A stretch of DNA of 64,000 nucleotides from Trichinella spiralis (lineage: Eukaryota; Nematoda; Enoplea; Trichinellida; Trichinellidae), in assembly GCA_000181795.3 (NCBI GenBank), contig CM012954.1, positions 1,034,715 through 1,098,714 on the forward strand. The letters run 5' to 3'. Both the position numbers and the translations under genes were made by a program. Numbering within the stretch: the stretch's first letter is position 1; every line of letters starts with the position of its first letter. Shown one piece after another: positions 49,140 to 64,000 of the stretch. The notes beneath the pieces are model-generated. The model did not search any database, was not told the DNA's origin, and saw nothing but the letters and a program-made list of their open reading frames with translations.

Positions 49140-51220
49140 AATGGAGAGCAGCTTTTGAAACTGTTTGACAAAATGACAAACGATGCAATTTATAATCATT
49201 GCAAGCAGTTTAAAATAAGAAACCCGTAAACAATGAGCTTGAAAGCAATAAATCAACAGTGGGCATGCAGCGTAGCACTTTTTGCCATTCATTCTGCCAC
49301 GACCTTCTGTTTTTGCCTTCTCAATAAGATGCCAACAGTAAATAAATAATAACTAAATCACAACAACAATCAATAAACTATCGCTGTTGATGATTACCTG
49401 TAAATCAGCTTTACGTTAATTTATTCATGTTCCTCAGAAAGGAAAACTGTAGAAGAATACAAATGTGACCGCACAAAATGACTAAATTTCAAAAAAGCTA
49501 GTCAACTATTAAACTTGGATTAGAAATCCAAAATGTCTGCATTTTTTACATTTGCAATTGAAACACACAAAATGAAAAAACAGTATTACTTCATTTAAAA
49601 TTCAAGTTTAAACCACCCATTTGACATACAATTTGTATTCAAATTTTGTACTTAGAATGAGTTTGCTGAAATTTTGCTTTACTTAATTGTAAAAGTATTA
49701 TCTTTAAAATATATTTATAAATAAAAAAATACTTTATTACTTTTGCAAAATTTGTTTTCAGTTGTGGAAATGAAGCAGCTACACAGAAAACATTTACTGA
49801 ATAATCCAGTCAAAACTGCAGAAAAGTGTACGAAAAGAAGTATATTGAAAGTAGCTAAACAAGTCATATTTTAAGCTTAAAATATCAAATTTTTGGCATT
49901 TCCGCTTTATTTTCTGAAAAAAATAAAAATTACATAGTGTACTTTCAGTAGGGATCTTGTACTGAATTGGCATTTGATATTTAAAAAAGCAGAATTTACA
50001 AGTTTTTTGAAATAATTTTAATCATTCCGCTACAAAATACAACTGGCTAATTAATAAATCTTAATTGTCAAATTACAGTATGCTGAAAGCACTTCACATA
50101 TTTTGAAACAAATTTATTGAACAATTTGCTTTGCTGAAGATGTTTACAATATCAACATTGAACAATCGATCGCTTGAATGTTGAATATTTCTTTTTTTTC
50201 CGTCTTTCAGTGTGCCTATGGTTATTCCGTGGCACCATGGCTTACAGTTCGTAGCAAAATACGAATGATCAGAAAAGAATCTTTTTATTTACACAAAAAT
50301 AAAAGTGCACTGCATGACGATCAAGAGTTCTTGAATTAACATCTTCCTCTTCACCCTGATGTCGTCTACCGAATCATGCTTTCGAAGGTGTTCGAAACTT
50401 TTGATATACTGACATGAGCATTTCTTGGCGAGCGCTTTTTGTCCCACTCAATCGAATTGAATGTTCATAAATTCATAAAACAATACATTAAAAAGAAAAT
50501 CAAAAAGAGCAAATGGAAACGATTTATTAAAATGGAGTTACAATTCACTGCACTGCAATGTGTACAATTCTGTCACATCCAACTTCAAGAAATTTGAATA
50601 AATAAAAACAGAAAACGACAACAACGTTTCTGCAATAAGAAAAGAAACAGAAACACTACAACTTCGATGATAGCTGATTCATTTACAACAATTTTATATT
50701 ACGCACATTACTACACCAGCCATTTCGAGGAACAAAACATCCAATAATAGTATAATGATAAATATTTCTTCATAAGAAAACATTTTTTAATGATGCAACC
50801 TTATTCAATTCTGAACACAGGTGGGGTACACACAATACATAATTTATGTATTTTGTTTGAAAAATCTGTTTCGACGAGATATCAATTAATAAACAAATTC
50901 ATAAATATATCAATTCTAATGGCTACAATTTCAGGAAGAACATTTTCACTTTCTGTAATCCTAAAAAAAATAAGCAAATATTTAATGTTACGCAAATTTT
51001 AGTAAAGTAAAAAAGATAAACATCAAAGTGTAAAAAATTATTTACAGTAACAAAATGCTACATACTTATAATAGTGTAATACTATAGATGACATTATTAT
51101 TATTATTACTATTATTATTACTATTGGAAAATTAATAATCTGTAATAGCAACAAAATATAAAAATACCCAATGTTGTGTTGTTAAATTAACTTATTATAC
51201 AATGGAAAATTAGCGAAAGG
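49140..51220. other. ADAM17 upstream region / SFMBT 3' flank
   Basis: 2.1 kb without a recognised gene. The part next to 49139 should hold the ADAM17 promoter. A GC-richer stretch lies at about 50.19-50.46 kb but carries no convincing exon. Small ORFs are AT-rich and lack domain character. An in-frame upstream Met for ADAM17 exists near 49292, but it would bury the signal peptide behind about 50 extra residues. Confidence 0.55.
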
Positions 51221-54200
51221 TTAATTATCGCATACCCAAACTTTCAGTAACAGATAATCACCAGCGTTCAACAGCTTCAAAACTTCTCCTAAGTGAAAAT
51301 ATTTTTTCAAATCTTTGCCAGAAGCCACTATTAAAGATTCAGCATCAAATTCCTAAAGCAGATGTGCATTATTAACGCATAAAACAGCCAAAAAAAAGAA
51401 CGTCAAACAACTTCATACCATTCCATTAAGAGCTACGGGTACATTAGTCTTTGCAAAGCCGTTCTTTTCCAAAAACTGGTGCAGTTCAGCTGGAGTCCAT
51501 GTTAGCGGATCAGAATGAACTTCGGTAAATGTATACACATAGTTGAAGTTGGCGTTTTCCCTACAAACAAATATTTAAAAAAATAATAATAAAGTCAACA
51601 ATATTTCTTCTTTTTAACATTATTTAATTGACATTAACAAATTAACATATTAACAAAAAAATAATAATATTGTGATAAATTTGGCAACAGAATACCCCTG
51701 AAATAATGTTACGGAAAATAGCAAATAACTTACCTAAGTGGCTCAACTATCTTTTCGTTAAATGGGAAAAGTGTTGAAATCGGGATTAGTCTGCTGCCGC
51801 TACTTGACGAGCATTGCTGTCCAGCAGCATATTCTGCGTTCTCATTCGGCGGCTCATTTGCATCATTATTATTATCATCATCATCATTACCACTGTTATC
51901 ATGATCACTTCTATCATTGTCACTGCTCTTATCATCATCAACAACATCAATATCATCACCATCATCATCCTCATGATCATTATCGTCATCATCATGATCA
52001 TCATTATCATGATCATCTTCATCATTATCATTATTATTTTTATTATTAACAACCCTACAATGTACAAAGAACACTTTATTTCATTGATTAATTTAAGAAT
52101 TAAATGCAAAAAAATTAATAAACTCACTTATTTGCATCAGTGCACTGTTGAGCAATATTGTTATTAGCAGAAGTGAAGTCGGAATTTTTGCCATCTATTT
52201 TTCCCGACGTTCCAACACCAGTATCCGGATAAAGTTTCGGCTTTTTCAGATTCCCTTCGCTTGCATTAGTAGCAAGCAACGTGCGCTTCGAAGCTATATA
52301 AATATGGATAAAATATCAAAACATCATTGCATCGAATGAAATATACGGGGGAAAAAATGAAAGAATAATTTACCAGCATTAATTTTTTGCAAAGGATGAA
52401 AAGAGCATCTTTCTGGACATTCGTTGAATGATAATTTTTCAGTTGTGAACGTGTAACGACACGTTCCGAGCATGTCGCAAAGATGTCGCAAATAATATTT
52501 AATTGCATGAGGATCAACACATACCGGTATGTCGAGAAAACCCTTCTTCGGGTTCGTACGCACCTTGACCTGTAATATTTGAGCAATAAAAACAAAAAAA
52601 ATTAATATTTTTTTCAAAAAAAAATATAAACACAATGCATAAAACAACAATTTACTTTAACAATTTTTGCCTCTGTTACAAATGGAGACAAACTGTCGCT
52701 GAATTTTTTCATCGTATCTTGGCATCGGACTAAGTAATTGGCTACAAATTCCAACAATGTCTGCATGATACGATCAGGAGTGCCGGGTCCAATCACTCGA
52801 GGCACCTTGGCAAAGCGATCTTTTCTTATCAATGAACTGGTGCAAAATCGTTCGTTCAAATAGATGAACAGATTTTGATTGGTGAATGCTAATTTGAAAA
52901 AAAAAATTATTGAAAAACAAATTCTAGCAGTTGGAACAAGTCGAATCGCGTGCATATTACCGGGTACTTTTGAAAAATGAAGCAAATTTCGAAAAGGCAC
53001 ATTCATCACCACATAGCTCCATCCACAAGGAAATAAAGAGACGAAATTTCTGCAGTCCACTATCCAAGGTCTGCCGCAGGGTTGAGAAAGATCCAAAACC
53101 CACGCAAAGTCGCCTCTGCATGCCGTAACAGCGGCGACGGTGATGCGGTTCGCAGCATTGGCAAATTCCACCATTCGACCGGGTACAAGCGTATTTTTGA
53201 AACCTCCCTGAAAATAATATTAAATGGACTATTTCATCAATTTTGATTTTGCTTCATATCATACTACGGGAAAAAAAGCAAATGGGATTCGTATGAGTCC
53301 ATTTATACGCTTGTAATTGGCCCAGTTGAAGGTGCGCAATCCGGCAAAAGGAATGCCATTTTTTTCACAATAGCCAATAGGAACCATGCCCAGGGAATTT
53401 TTTGAAACAACGTACAAATCTTCTGGCAAAACAGTGTCCATGTTGACTGGCTTCTCTGTGCTTGGAGTACGATCGAGGAAAACTTCGAAATAATACTCAT
53501 TCAAAATTTTCGTCACAACTGCAGGGAAAAAAAAATTTTTCTCTCGTGGATCCAACATTTCAAAAGCCATATATTTCCGAAGCCCATGTGCTTGCATGCT
53601 CAAATTAAGCTGAATAGAAATTAAAAATGAAATAAAAAGAATATACATAATAATTATCTATATTATTATTAGTGGTTGTACAACAGTTTTAAAAGTTGAA
53701 TAAACCAAGTAGACAAACTCACTTTCATAAGACGACTTTGAGGATACATAACAAAACCTTCATTCATCATCATATCAGTCAAAGATGTGTACTCTCCATA
53801 ATCAACCTTACCTTTAAAAAATAATAATAGTAATAATAATAAGAGAATAACAATTACACGAACGCTGAAAATTTCTCACTAACCAGGCGGCTTATAATAG
53901 CATCCTCGATCGATTTCCTGGTTCTGCACAAGATGCTTTGCAAGAGTCCTTGATCCATATAGTCGAATGGAAAAATTTGGAAGCCAAAAATTTTCAGCAT
54001 CGACCACGCACAGATAACGCAAGCAAAGCCAACCGCTGTACTCTTTCAACACTACCGCAGGCCAAAATGCTTGAGCATTCAATTCGTCTTGCACATCGAC
54101 CACTTGCAATCGGACGTCTCCCTTGAAATGAGCACATTTATATGTGCTTGTTTGTTTGTTTGTTTGTTTGTTTTTGCAAATTTTAATTTTTACATCGTCG

Positions 54201-55866
54201 ACGGCGGCGAATCGACTGCAACTGTTCCGCATCAGGCGCAAATGAGAAAACGCATCAAAATGCTGCGATCTGAAGCCAGTACATCTTACGAACTGTTCCC
54301 ACGTTTCAAAGTTCTCGCTCTCGTATTCTAAATATACAAAAACGTACAGTAACAAAACAAAACAATCAATGAAAAAATTATCTTTTTATTTAATTCAATT
54401 TTTACAATGCACACTCATTAAACAACAAAGCAACAACTAATTTATAATAATTAAATTTCAAATTTTCACTTACTGATGATGAAAATTAAAAAAATACTAT
54501 ATCTGAAAAAAAGAAACTATAGAATACCACATTTCACAAAGTCAAGCAGAAAAAACTTAAAATTGAACATTGACGATTCGATGAATTTTTAAATTATTTA
54601 TTCTTACTTTTATTTTATTCAAAGTGCATTTCAATTTATTATATTTTACTACTGTAGCATTAAATTTCATTAACTGCATGATTTATTGAGGACTCAACGT
54701 GAATGTCAAAAACATTGCATAATGAAAATTCATTTTTACCATTTAATTAAACACTTGCGAATTCCACGACTTTTTTAAAGTAAAAAAAAGATAATTAAAA
54801 AATCGATTACATAAGTTACATATAATCAACTGCGCTTTACATTACACATGTTGAAAATTAAAATTATTTATAAATTTTAAAATATTTCAATTCTCCACTC
54901 TGAACTAATATAAATGAGATAATTCTGTTTCGACAAACAATAAACTGCATTCGCAATTCTGATACCAGTAAGCGAAAAACTGACTTGTGAGCTTTCACGC
55001 ATATTTCATTAAAAAAAATATGTAGCTTCATTCTACGGAGATTAAAATCTTTTTTCATTTCTTTAGTTATTTAAACTATTATTTCTTGCTCAACTGTCAT
55101 TATTTATAATTTTTTAATATTCATTTTCTGATTTACATGGCATAAAATGAATTATTTTGAAAAAATGGTAATAAATGAAGAAAGGTTTAAAATATTAGAA
55201 TTTGACTTGATGCACATTCAAAGCAAAAAGGTAAACAATAACAGCACAAACAATAATGGCAGAATTTTGCATTGTAATATCGAATCGCTTCCGTCTGTCA
55301 AATTTACATGTATTGTTTTATCTTATGTTAAAATCTACACAACTACAAATGATGAAACTTTTTAGAAAAAAAACTTTTATTACAAACAGTTCAAAGAATA
55401 CAGTAGCATGTTTCAGATATAAATTCTTGTTGAAAATACTATTTCATATTGTGGAATATTTTAATTAAATTTAATATAAACAATTTAATATGCAATTCAA
55501 TGCTGAATAAAACTGTTGCTAAAACTGAACACTGTTGAGGATGACAAGTTTAATAATAGATGAAAATAATAATTAAGCCATAAATTACAATTATCTAACT
55601 GAAAATTAAATTCGGGAAAAATTTTGAGACAGACCGATGATGAGTAGTGCGGAAATAACACTTTGTAACAACTGGAAACATTACCCACGGAATAAAAATT
55701 GTCAGATGAATATTTTCAATGAATCAGTGTGAAAATTGATAAAAATTAATTGTAAATGTATAAAATGAAAATTTTCATTATTAATTATGAAGAATTTGTG
55801 GTAGAAAAACAATATGCTAATTAATGAAATACCTGTCAACACATTGTTGTCACTTCCTTTAAGCAT
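51221..55866 (-). CDS. SFMBT: SFMBT-type Polycomb protein (MBT repeats, SLED-like region, SAM domain)
   Basis: SFMBT proteins bind methyl-lysine histone tails and recruit Polycomb repression together with Pho/YY1. Exons in order: 55833-55866, 54194-54327, 53884-54121, 53723-53811, 53265-53609, 52961-53207, 52656-52888, 52374-52569, 52128-52293, 51734-52054, 51419-51560, 51221-51352; phases agree and give 758 residues. The first exon (MLKGSDNNVLT) was chosen because it is the only upstream ATG exon with the needed phase. Three MBT repeats are visible, at about 12-150 (TWEQFVRCTGF, LRLQVVDVQ-like VRLQVVDVQ), 166-282 (RKYMAFEMLDPREKNFFFPA) and 283-362 (GRMVEFANAANRITVAAV). A SLED/DUF3588-like region follows at 365-500 (IYLNERFCTSSLIRKDRFAK, VIGPGTPDRIMQTLLE, NECPERC). 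Then come an Asp/Asn/His tract at about 562-610 and a SAM domain at about 685-750 (DPLTWTPAELHQFLEKNGF). Fly and vertebrate relatives have four MBT repeats. Confidence 0.9.
51861..52047 (-). repeat. (GAT/AAT/CAT)n trinucleotide tract encoding Asp/Asn/His in SFMBT
   Basis: About 190 bases of imperfect ATC/ATT/ATG trinucleotides inside exon 51734-52054. In the SFMBT frame the codons are mainly GAT, AAT and CAT, giving a strongly acidic low-complexity stretch with scattered His. Because the repeat lacks stop codons, several long spurious ORFs appear in other frames on both strands. Confidence 0.9.
54150..54173. repeat. (GTTT)n tetranucleotide repeat
   Basis: Six near-perfect units in the short SFMBT intron 54122-54193. 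Confidence 0.85.
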
Positions 55867-57531
55867 TGTTGTTCACGAAAAGCATTCAATGGAAATTATT
55901 ATGTGAAATAAAACGATGGAAACTTTCTATAAAACAATCTTTGAAAGCAAACAAGAAAAGCTGGACGGACAACCGCGCCAGGCTATCGTCGCATCTGAGC
56001 AATAATTGTACTGTAGACCATTCAATGATCCTCAAGATTGCACAGTAGAAAAATAACAATAAAATTTTCAAAAATGGAAAATGAATAATTATATGAAATA
56101 ACTATATTTATAAATGTGTAATACATAAATATTCAAAAACAAAAATATGCAGTAGTTCTTAAAAATTATTAACCTAGAGATTTGTTGCAGTACTTTGTAG
56201 TATATGAGCAAGTGTTTCAATTTAATAACATTTCGTATTCATATTATCGAGCAGTGTTATTCCAGTTTTTGGCAAGTTTGAATAGATTACAGCTTAATTT
56301 TTCTAATTAATATGAAAATAAGTAATAAAATGCAAATTCTATGCATAAATGCGCATTTTTTTAAATTTCACTGTAGCATATTGTAGAAACAAATCCACAA
56401 TTCATTAAATAAATAAATAAATGCAGATATATATGTAGTGGAAATTTTTACATTATTATTGTTTGAAAATTTATAAAATATGTACATTATTTCGGCAGTT
56501 CAAGTTCTTTTAAATGTCACGCTTAAAAACCACACGCAAGATGGCGTATTCGGCTTTATTTTAAAAAAGATAATCAAGTTTTTTCAATTACATTTGACCA
56601 ACAAATAAAGCAACTGCTATTCTGGTGATTTTATAAAAGAAATTAATTCGTTTAAACATGTTTAATAGCAAATGATTGTCCATTTTTTATTTGTTCACAG
56701 TAAAGTACATTAATTTTCATAATGATAGGCACATTTTTGAATTTTATTTAATATTACAACTTCAAAATGGTAAATATGATTTCTTTTTGGATGAAAAGTA
56801 ATTGCAATGGCAGAAAGTTGTTCTTTTGATCGCCCATAAGCAACGGAGAAAATGAAAGATTCGCTCGTTAGCAATACTGATATGCCTGTTCTGCATATAT
56901 TGCCCATCATTGATGAGAATAAAGCGCTCAAAATTTTTAAAACTGCCCTTTAAACTAAGCACTGAATCAATAAAAATTTCACTTTCAACAACAAACTGTC
57001 GCCTTTTCAATTGCCAGGCATCAATTCAACTTGCTCGAATTAATAACTTTTGAAATATATTTTAAAAAGATACAATATTATTGCCACAAATATACCACAA
57101 AAAAAATTTCTCAAATGAATCAACCAGCAGTTACATTTGAATGGCTAGTTGCGCAAATAGATGACGTCAACAGACGACTTCACAACGCCAAACACGTCGA
57201 TTTTCTTCATTTTTTCAACATTTTTACTCGTCTAATCATTTTTTCCATAAATAAAAGAAAAACAGAATTGCCCTTATTTAATTATTAAAGATTCTGAACA
57301 ATAATTTCCCAATGCTGAAACTGTGATAAAAAATAAAAATCAAATTAAAGCAGACGACACATTTTGTATAAATAAAGATTAAAAAAAACAACTTCAAACC
57401 TAACAGGGAGAGATTTTGCTTTTCAAAAACTGTAACAAGCATACTACTACACCTCAAGTGTAAGTGGGAGTGGAAAAGCAAGTCGCTGCTCTAGACAGAT
57501 TACATACAATTGGTGTGCGCTAATAAAATTC
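55867..57531. other. SFMBT upstream region / NNT 3' flank
   Basis: Mostly AT-rich. It should hold the SFMBT promoter near 55866 and the NNT 3' UTR near 57531. The stretch at about 56.71-57.18 kb has more complex, coding-like sequence, listed separately as a possible broken gene. Confidence 0.5.
56714..57010 (-). pseudogene. Possible frameshifted coding remnant, family not recognised
   Basis: On the minus strand one frame runs from about 57010 (RRQFVVESEIFIDSVLSLKG, then FERFILINDGQYMQNRHISI). A second frame continues it, shifted by one base, around 56.85 kb (YGRSKEQLSAIAITFHPKR, HIYHFEVVILNKI) to a stop at about 56712. Together they read like one protein segment broken by a frameshift. No intron with good splice sites at the crossover was found, and no start or domain could be identified. 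It could also be a chance pair of ORFs or a sequencing error. Confidence 0.3.
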
Positions 57532-61847
<4,316 letters not shown>

Positions 61848-63706
61848 GTTTCAAAATCTTCCCTATAAATGCATATCAATTAACCAAGAATATTGAAAGA
61901 AAATAATGAACAAGTATATATATACATATCAACCTGTTTTAAAAGTTACTTTGTTCCTATTTTAACGTTTTGAATAAATTACATATTTCATATATGTCAT
62001 AATACTCTACAATTGTGCACATACATTATAATATTAAACTACAACGCTGCCATACATTTCATTTTTGAAAATAACTATGAACACAAGTAATTAGCATAAA
62101 ATATGAGTATCATAACAGCATGCAACATGCACGTGTGAGAAGACGAAATGTTTTGTGCATAAAATACTAAGAATCTGATAAATAAGAATTACTTTGATAA
62201 AAATTATATGTTACCAATACTTTTGTTAAATGAAGAAAATAAAATGAAACATGTTTGTGCCTTAGCTAAAAACAAGCAAAGTAATCACATGAAGCAGTTT
62301 TGCAAATAAAAGCCAAATTGCAATTTTACGTCACTGATTGACAGCGCAGATATTTTTGGCGTTTACGGTTAAGATTTGCAAGTTCAACAATTAAACTGCT
62401 CTTAATTAAAAAAATAATAAATACGCAAAACGGATGAGCATTTCAGATTGTTTTCATACAGTGACATACGTCACACAACTATTTTGAAAAAGCAGTAGTA
62501 ACTAAAGGATAAATATGATTTATTGCTTAATGAATAAAAACTGCATTAATGACAACGTTTCCGTCGTCTTAACTGATGTTCAGTAGCAATTATTAATGCA
62601 TCTTAAACAAAGTTGCAACCATGAAATACAGTAAGAAACTGACGCACAAGTCAAGTAAAAACTTACCCATAAAATACGAATATTACGAACTTTAGTTTTT
62701 TTTTTAATTTTGCACTTCAAATTTCATTCTCAATAATTAGAGTGCTTGAAATAAAAAAATTATTATTTGAAAGCTTCGTATATATTTTTTTAAAAGCACT
62801 TTTTAGAATTAAACACTGTTTGGTAAAGCAAAATCTTTACCGAAAGAAAAACGTTAATCCTACACAAATTGCATAAATATTAGTACGGAAAATGACCAAA
62901 GTATCAGTAAATGGAATGTACTACTTTTATTACAAGACGCAGTTTGATAACTGATCATGCTGTCGTCCGCAGTTTTGCAAAATGACACTGATATATGAAA
63001 ATGTATTATGATTATGATCAAAGTGACTACCTGTTCAAATGTTCTCAACATATAATATTTAATAAGAACAAAACATCTGTTGCATTTCATCAATTGAATA
63101 AAATTGTTTCTCATAATAAACATCGATTTCACTTATTCTTTGATTATGTATTGAAATTGCAAAAAGTTTTGGTCAAAAGTGATGAAAAAACTGCAGTAAG
63201 TTTGATTATAAAAAGCAGAAACGAATAGAAAATTTTGAATTAAATTCGTTTGAAAATAATAAAAATTCCAATCATCTGACTATTGTGTCAGGGACAACTA
63301 TTAATTAGAAAATGAATTTATTCAATTCATCAACTGACAAATATTTTAGATGAAATCATAAAAATGAAAAAAGATCTATACATTTATGCATAAAAACAAT
63401 AAAGTGGCCAACTTAGAAATTATCAAATTTGAAGCTCCAACTTTAAAACTATTCTTAAACTTAATTTGAAATTTTAACTTCTAAAAAATTATTAACTAAA
63501 AGATAATTTACCCATTTGAAGAACCCCATACGTAAAGCCAAATATTATGAATCACTTACGATGTCATGAGGAAAAAAGTGTCGATGAAATGTTCTTTTCA
63601 GCTTAGTCAACAAGAACGGCATTTGAATATACATGTTTTTCATCGTTTTTTTGTAAAAACATAAATGGAACATTAATCTTCATATTGCTCAAGCAAAGAG
63701 TTAAAA
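61848..63706. other. Divergent region upstream of NNT
   Basis: NNT starts to the left on the minus strand and a possible gene starts at 63707 on the plus strand, so this 1.9 kb probably holds promoters. It is AT-rich with ORFs of no domain character, such as 62860-63132 minus and 62995-63228 plus. Confidence 0.5.
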
Positions 63707-64000
63707 ATGACGCCACTGCGTCGAATGGCGGCACTTTTCAGACGCAAGAGTTGCCGTCACGGTACGAAAACATTTTCAAATTTATGACGTAAGAAAAAAG
63801 ACAAAGTAGACTTTTCGCTTGAAGTGCAAAAATTAGTAGGAAACAAATTTTTGATTTTCTGTAGACTTATTTGATTTTTTTTGAATATTACAATATTTTG
63901 AATTTAATTTTGTTGTCTTGTTATTAATTTTCAGCCAATAATTTAATAATGTTTCAACTTTGTGTGTTGACTTCATCTCAATACAGTAACTCAATGCAAC
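63707..64000 (+). CDS. Possible 5' end of an unidentified gene cut by the window edge
   Basis: A GC-richer stretch begins with ATG at 63707 (MTPLRRMAALFRRKSCRH) and reaches a donor at 63762 (G|GTACGA) in phase 1. An acceptor (AATTTTCAG) at 63926-63934 opens a second stretch, 63935-64000, in the matching phase, and it stays open to the window end (NNLIMFQLCVLTSSQYSNSM). The basic start could be a targeting sequence. Only about 40 codons are visible, no family is recognisable, and the splice is a guess. Confidence 0.35.

Noticed and set aside
51762..52167. Several long ORFs on both strands over the ATC/ATT/ATG repeat
   Set aside because: The repeat has no stop codons in most frames. Only the minus-strand frame joins phase-correctly to the SFMBT exons.
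54194..54355. SFMBT start at 54355
   Set aside because: The first codon of that ORF is TTG and the reading passes through a clear TTTAG acceptor. An ATG exon at 55833-55866 with matching phase is preferred.

Overview
The window is metazoan nuclear DNA: very AT-rich, with dense short introns (many of 50-90 bases, GT-AG, pyrimidine-rich acceptors ending TTTCAG or TTTAG). I rebuilt gene models by joining exons with matching phase. The best fit is an early-branching (enoplean, Trichinella/Trichuris-like) nematode. That is an inference from base composition, small introns, an 852-residue EF2 and an SFMBT-type protein. No species-level marker is visible.

Layout, left to right. 1-2.9 kb: a CT-rich tandem repeat and a few possible exons of an unidentified minus-strand gene. 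2.9-21.3 kb: CaMKII (minus strand, 19 coding exons, 8.7 kb first intron). 22.6-26.0 kb: elongation factor 2 (minus, 8 exons). 27.4-33.4 kb: a TMTC-family O-mannosyltransferase (minus, 12 exons). 35.7-37.9 kb: a scaffold protein with RUN, PDZ-like and PTB domains (plus, 9 exons). 38.4-40.9 kb: a tectonic of the ciliary transition zone (plus, 12 exons). 42.1-43.2 kb: the METTL1 tRNA m7G methyltransferase (plus, 6 exons). 43.9-49.1 kb: an ADAM17/TACE-type metalloprotease (minus, 18 exons). 51.2-55.9 kb: an SFMBT-type Polycomb protein with MBT repeats, a SLED-like region, an Asp/Asn/His tract and a SAM domain (minus, 12 exons). 57.5-61.8 kb: mitochondrial NAD(P) transhydrogenase (minus, 16 exons). 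63.7 kb to the right edge: a possible first two exons of a plus-strand gene that runs off the window.

These are unrelated housekeeping, signalling and developmental genes, not a pathway cluster. RUN/PTB, tectonic and METTL1 run head to tail, but the gaps (504 and 1166 bases) are too wide to argue strongly for an operon. I saw no tRNA, rRNA, CRISPR, transposon or viral insertion. I do not see a new biological system. The most unusual items are the RUN-PDZ-PTB architecture, lineage-specific changes in the CaMKII hub with a GC-AG intron and a cassette exon, the repeat-encoded Asp/Asn/His tract in SFMBT, and a frameshifted coding-like remnant near 56.8 kb.
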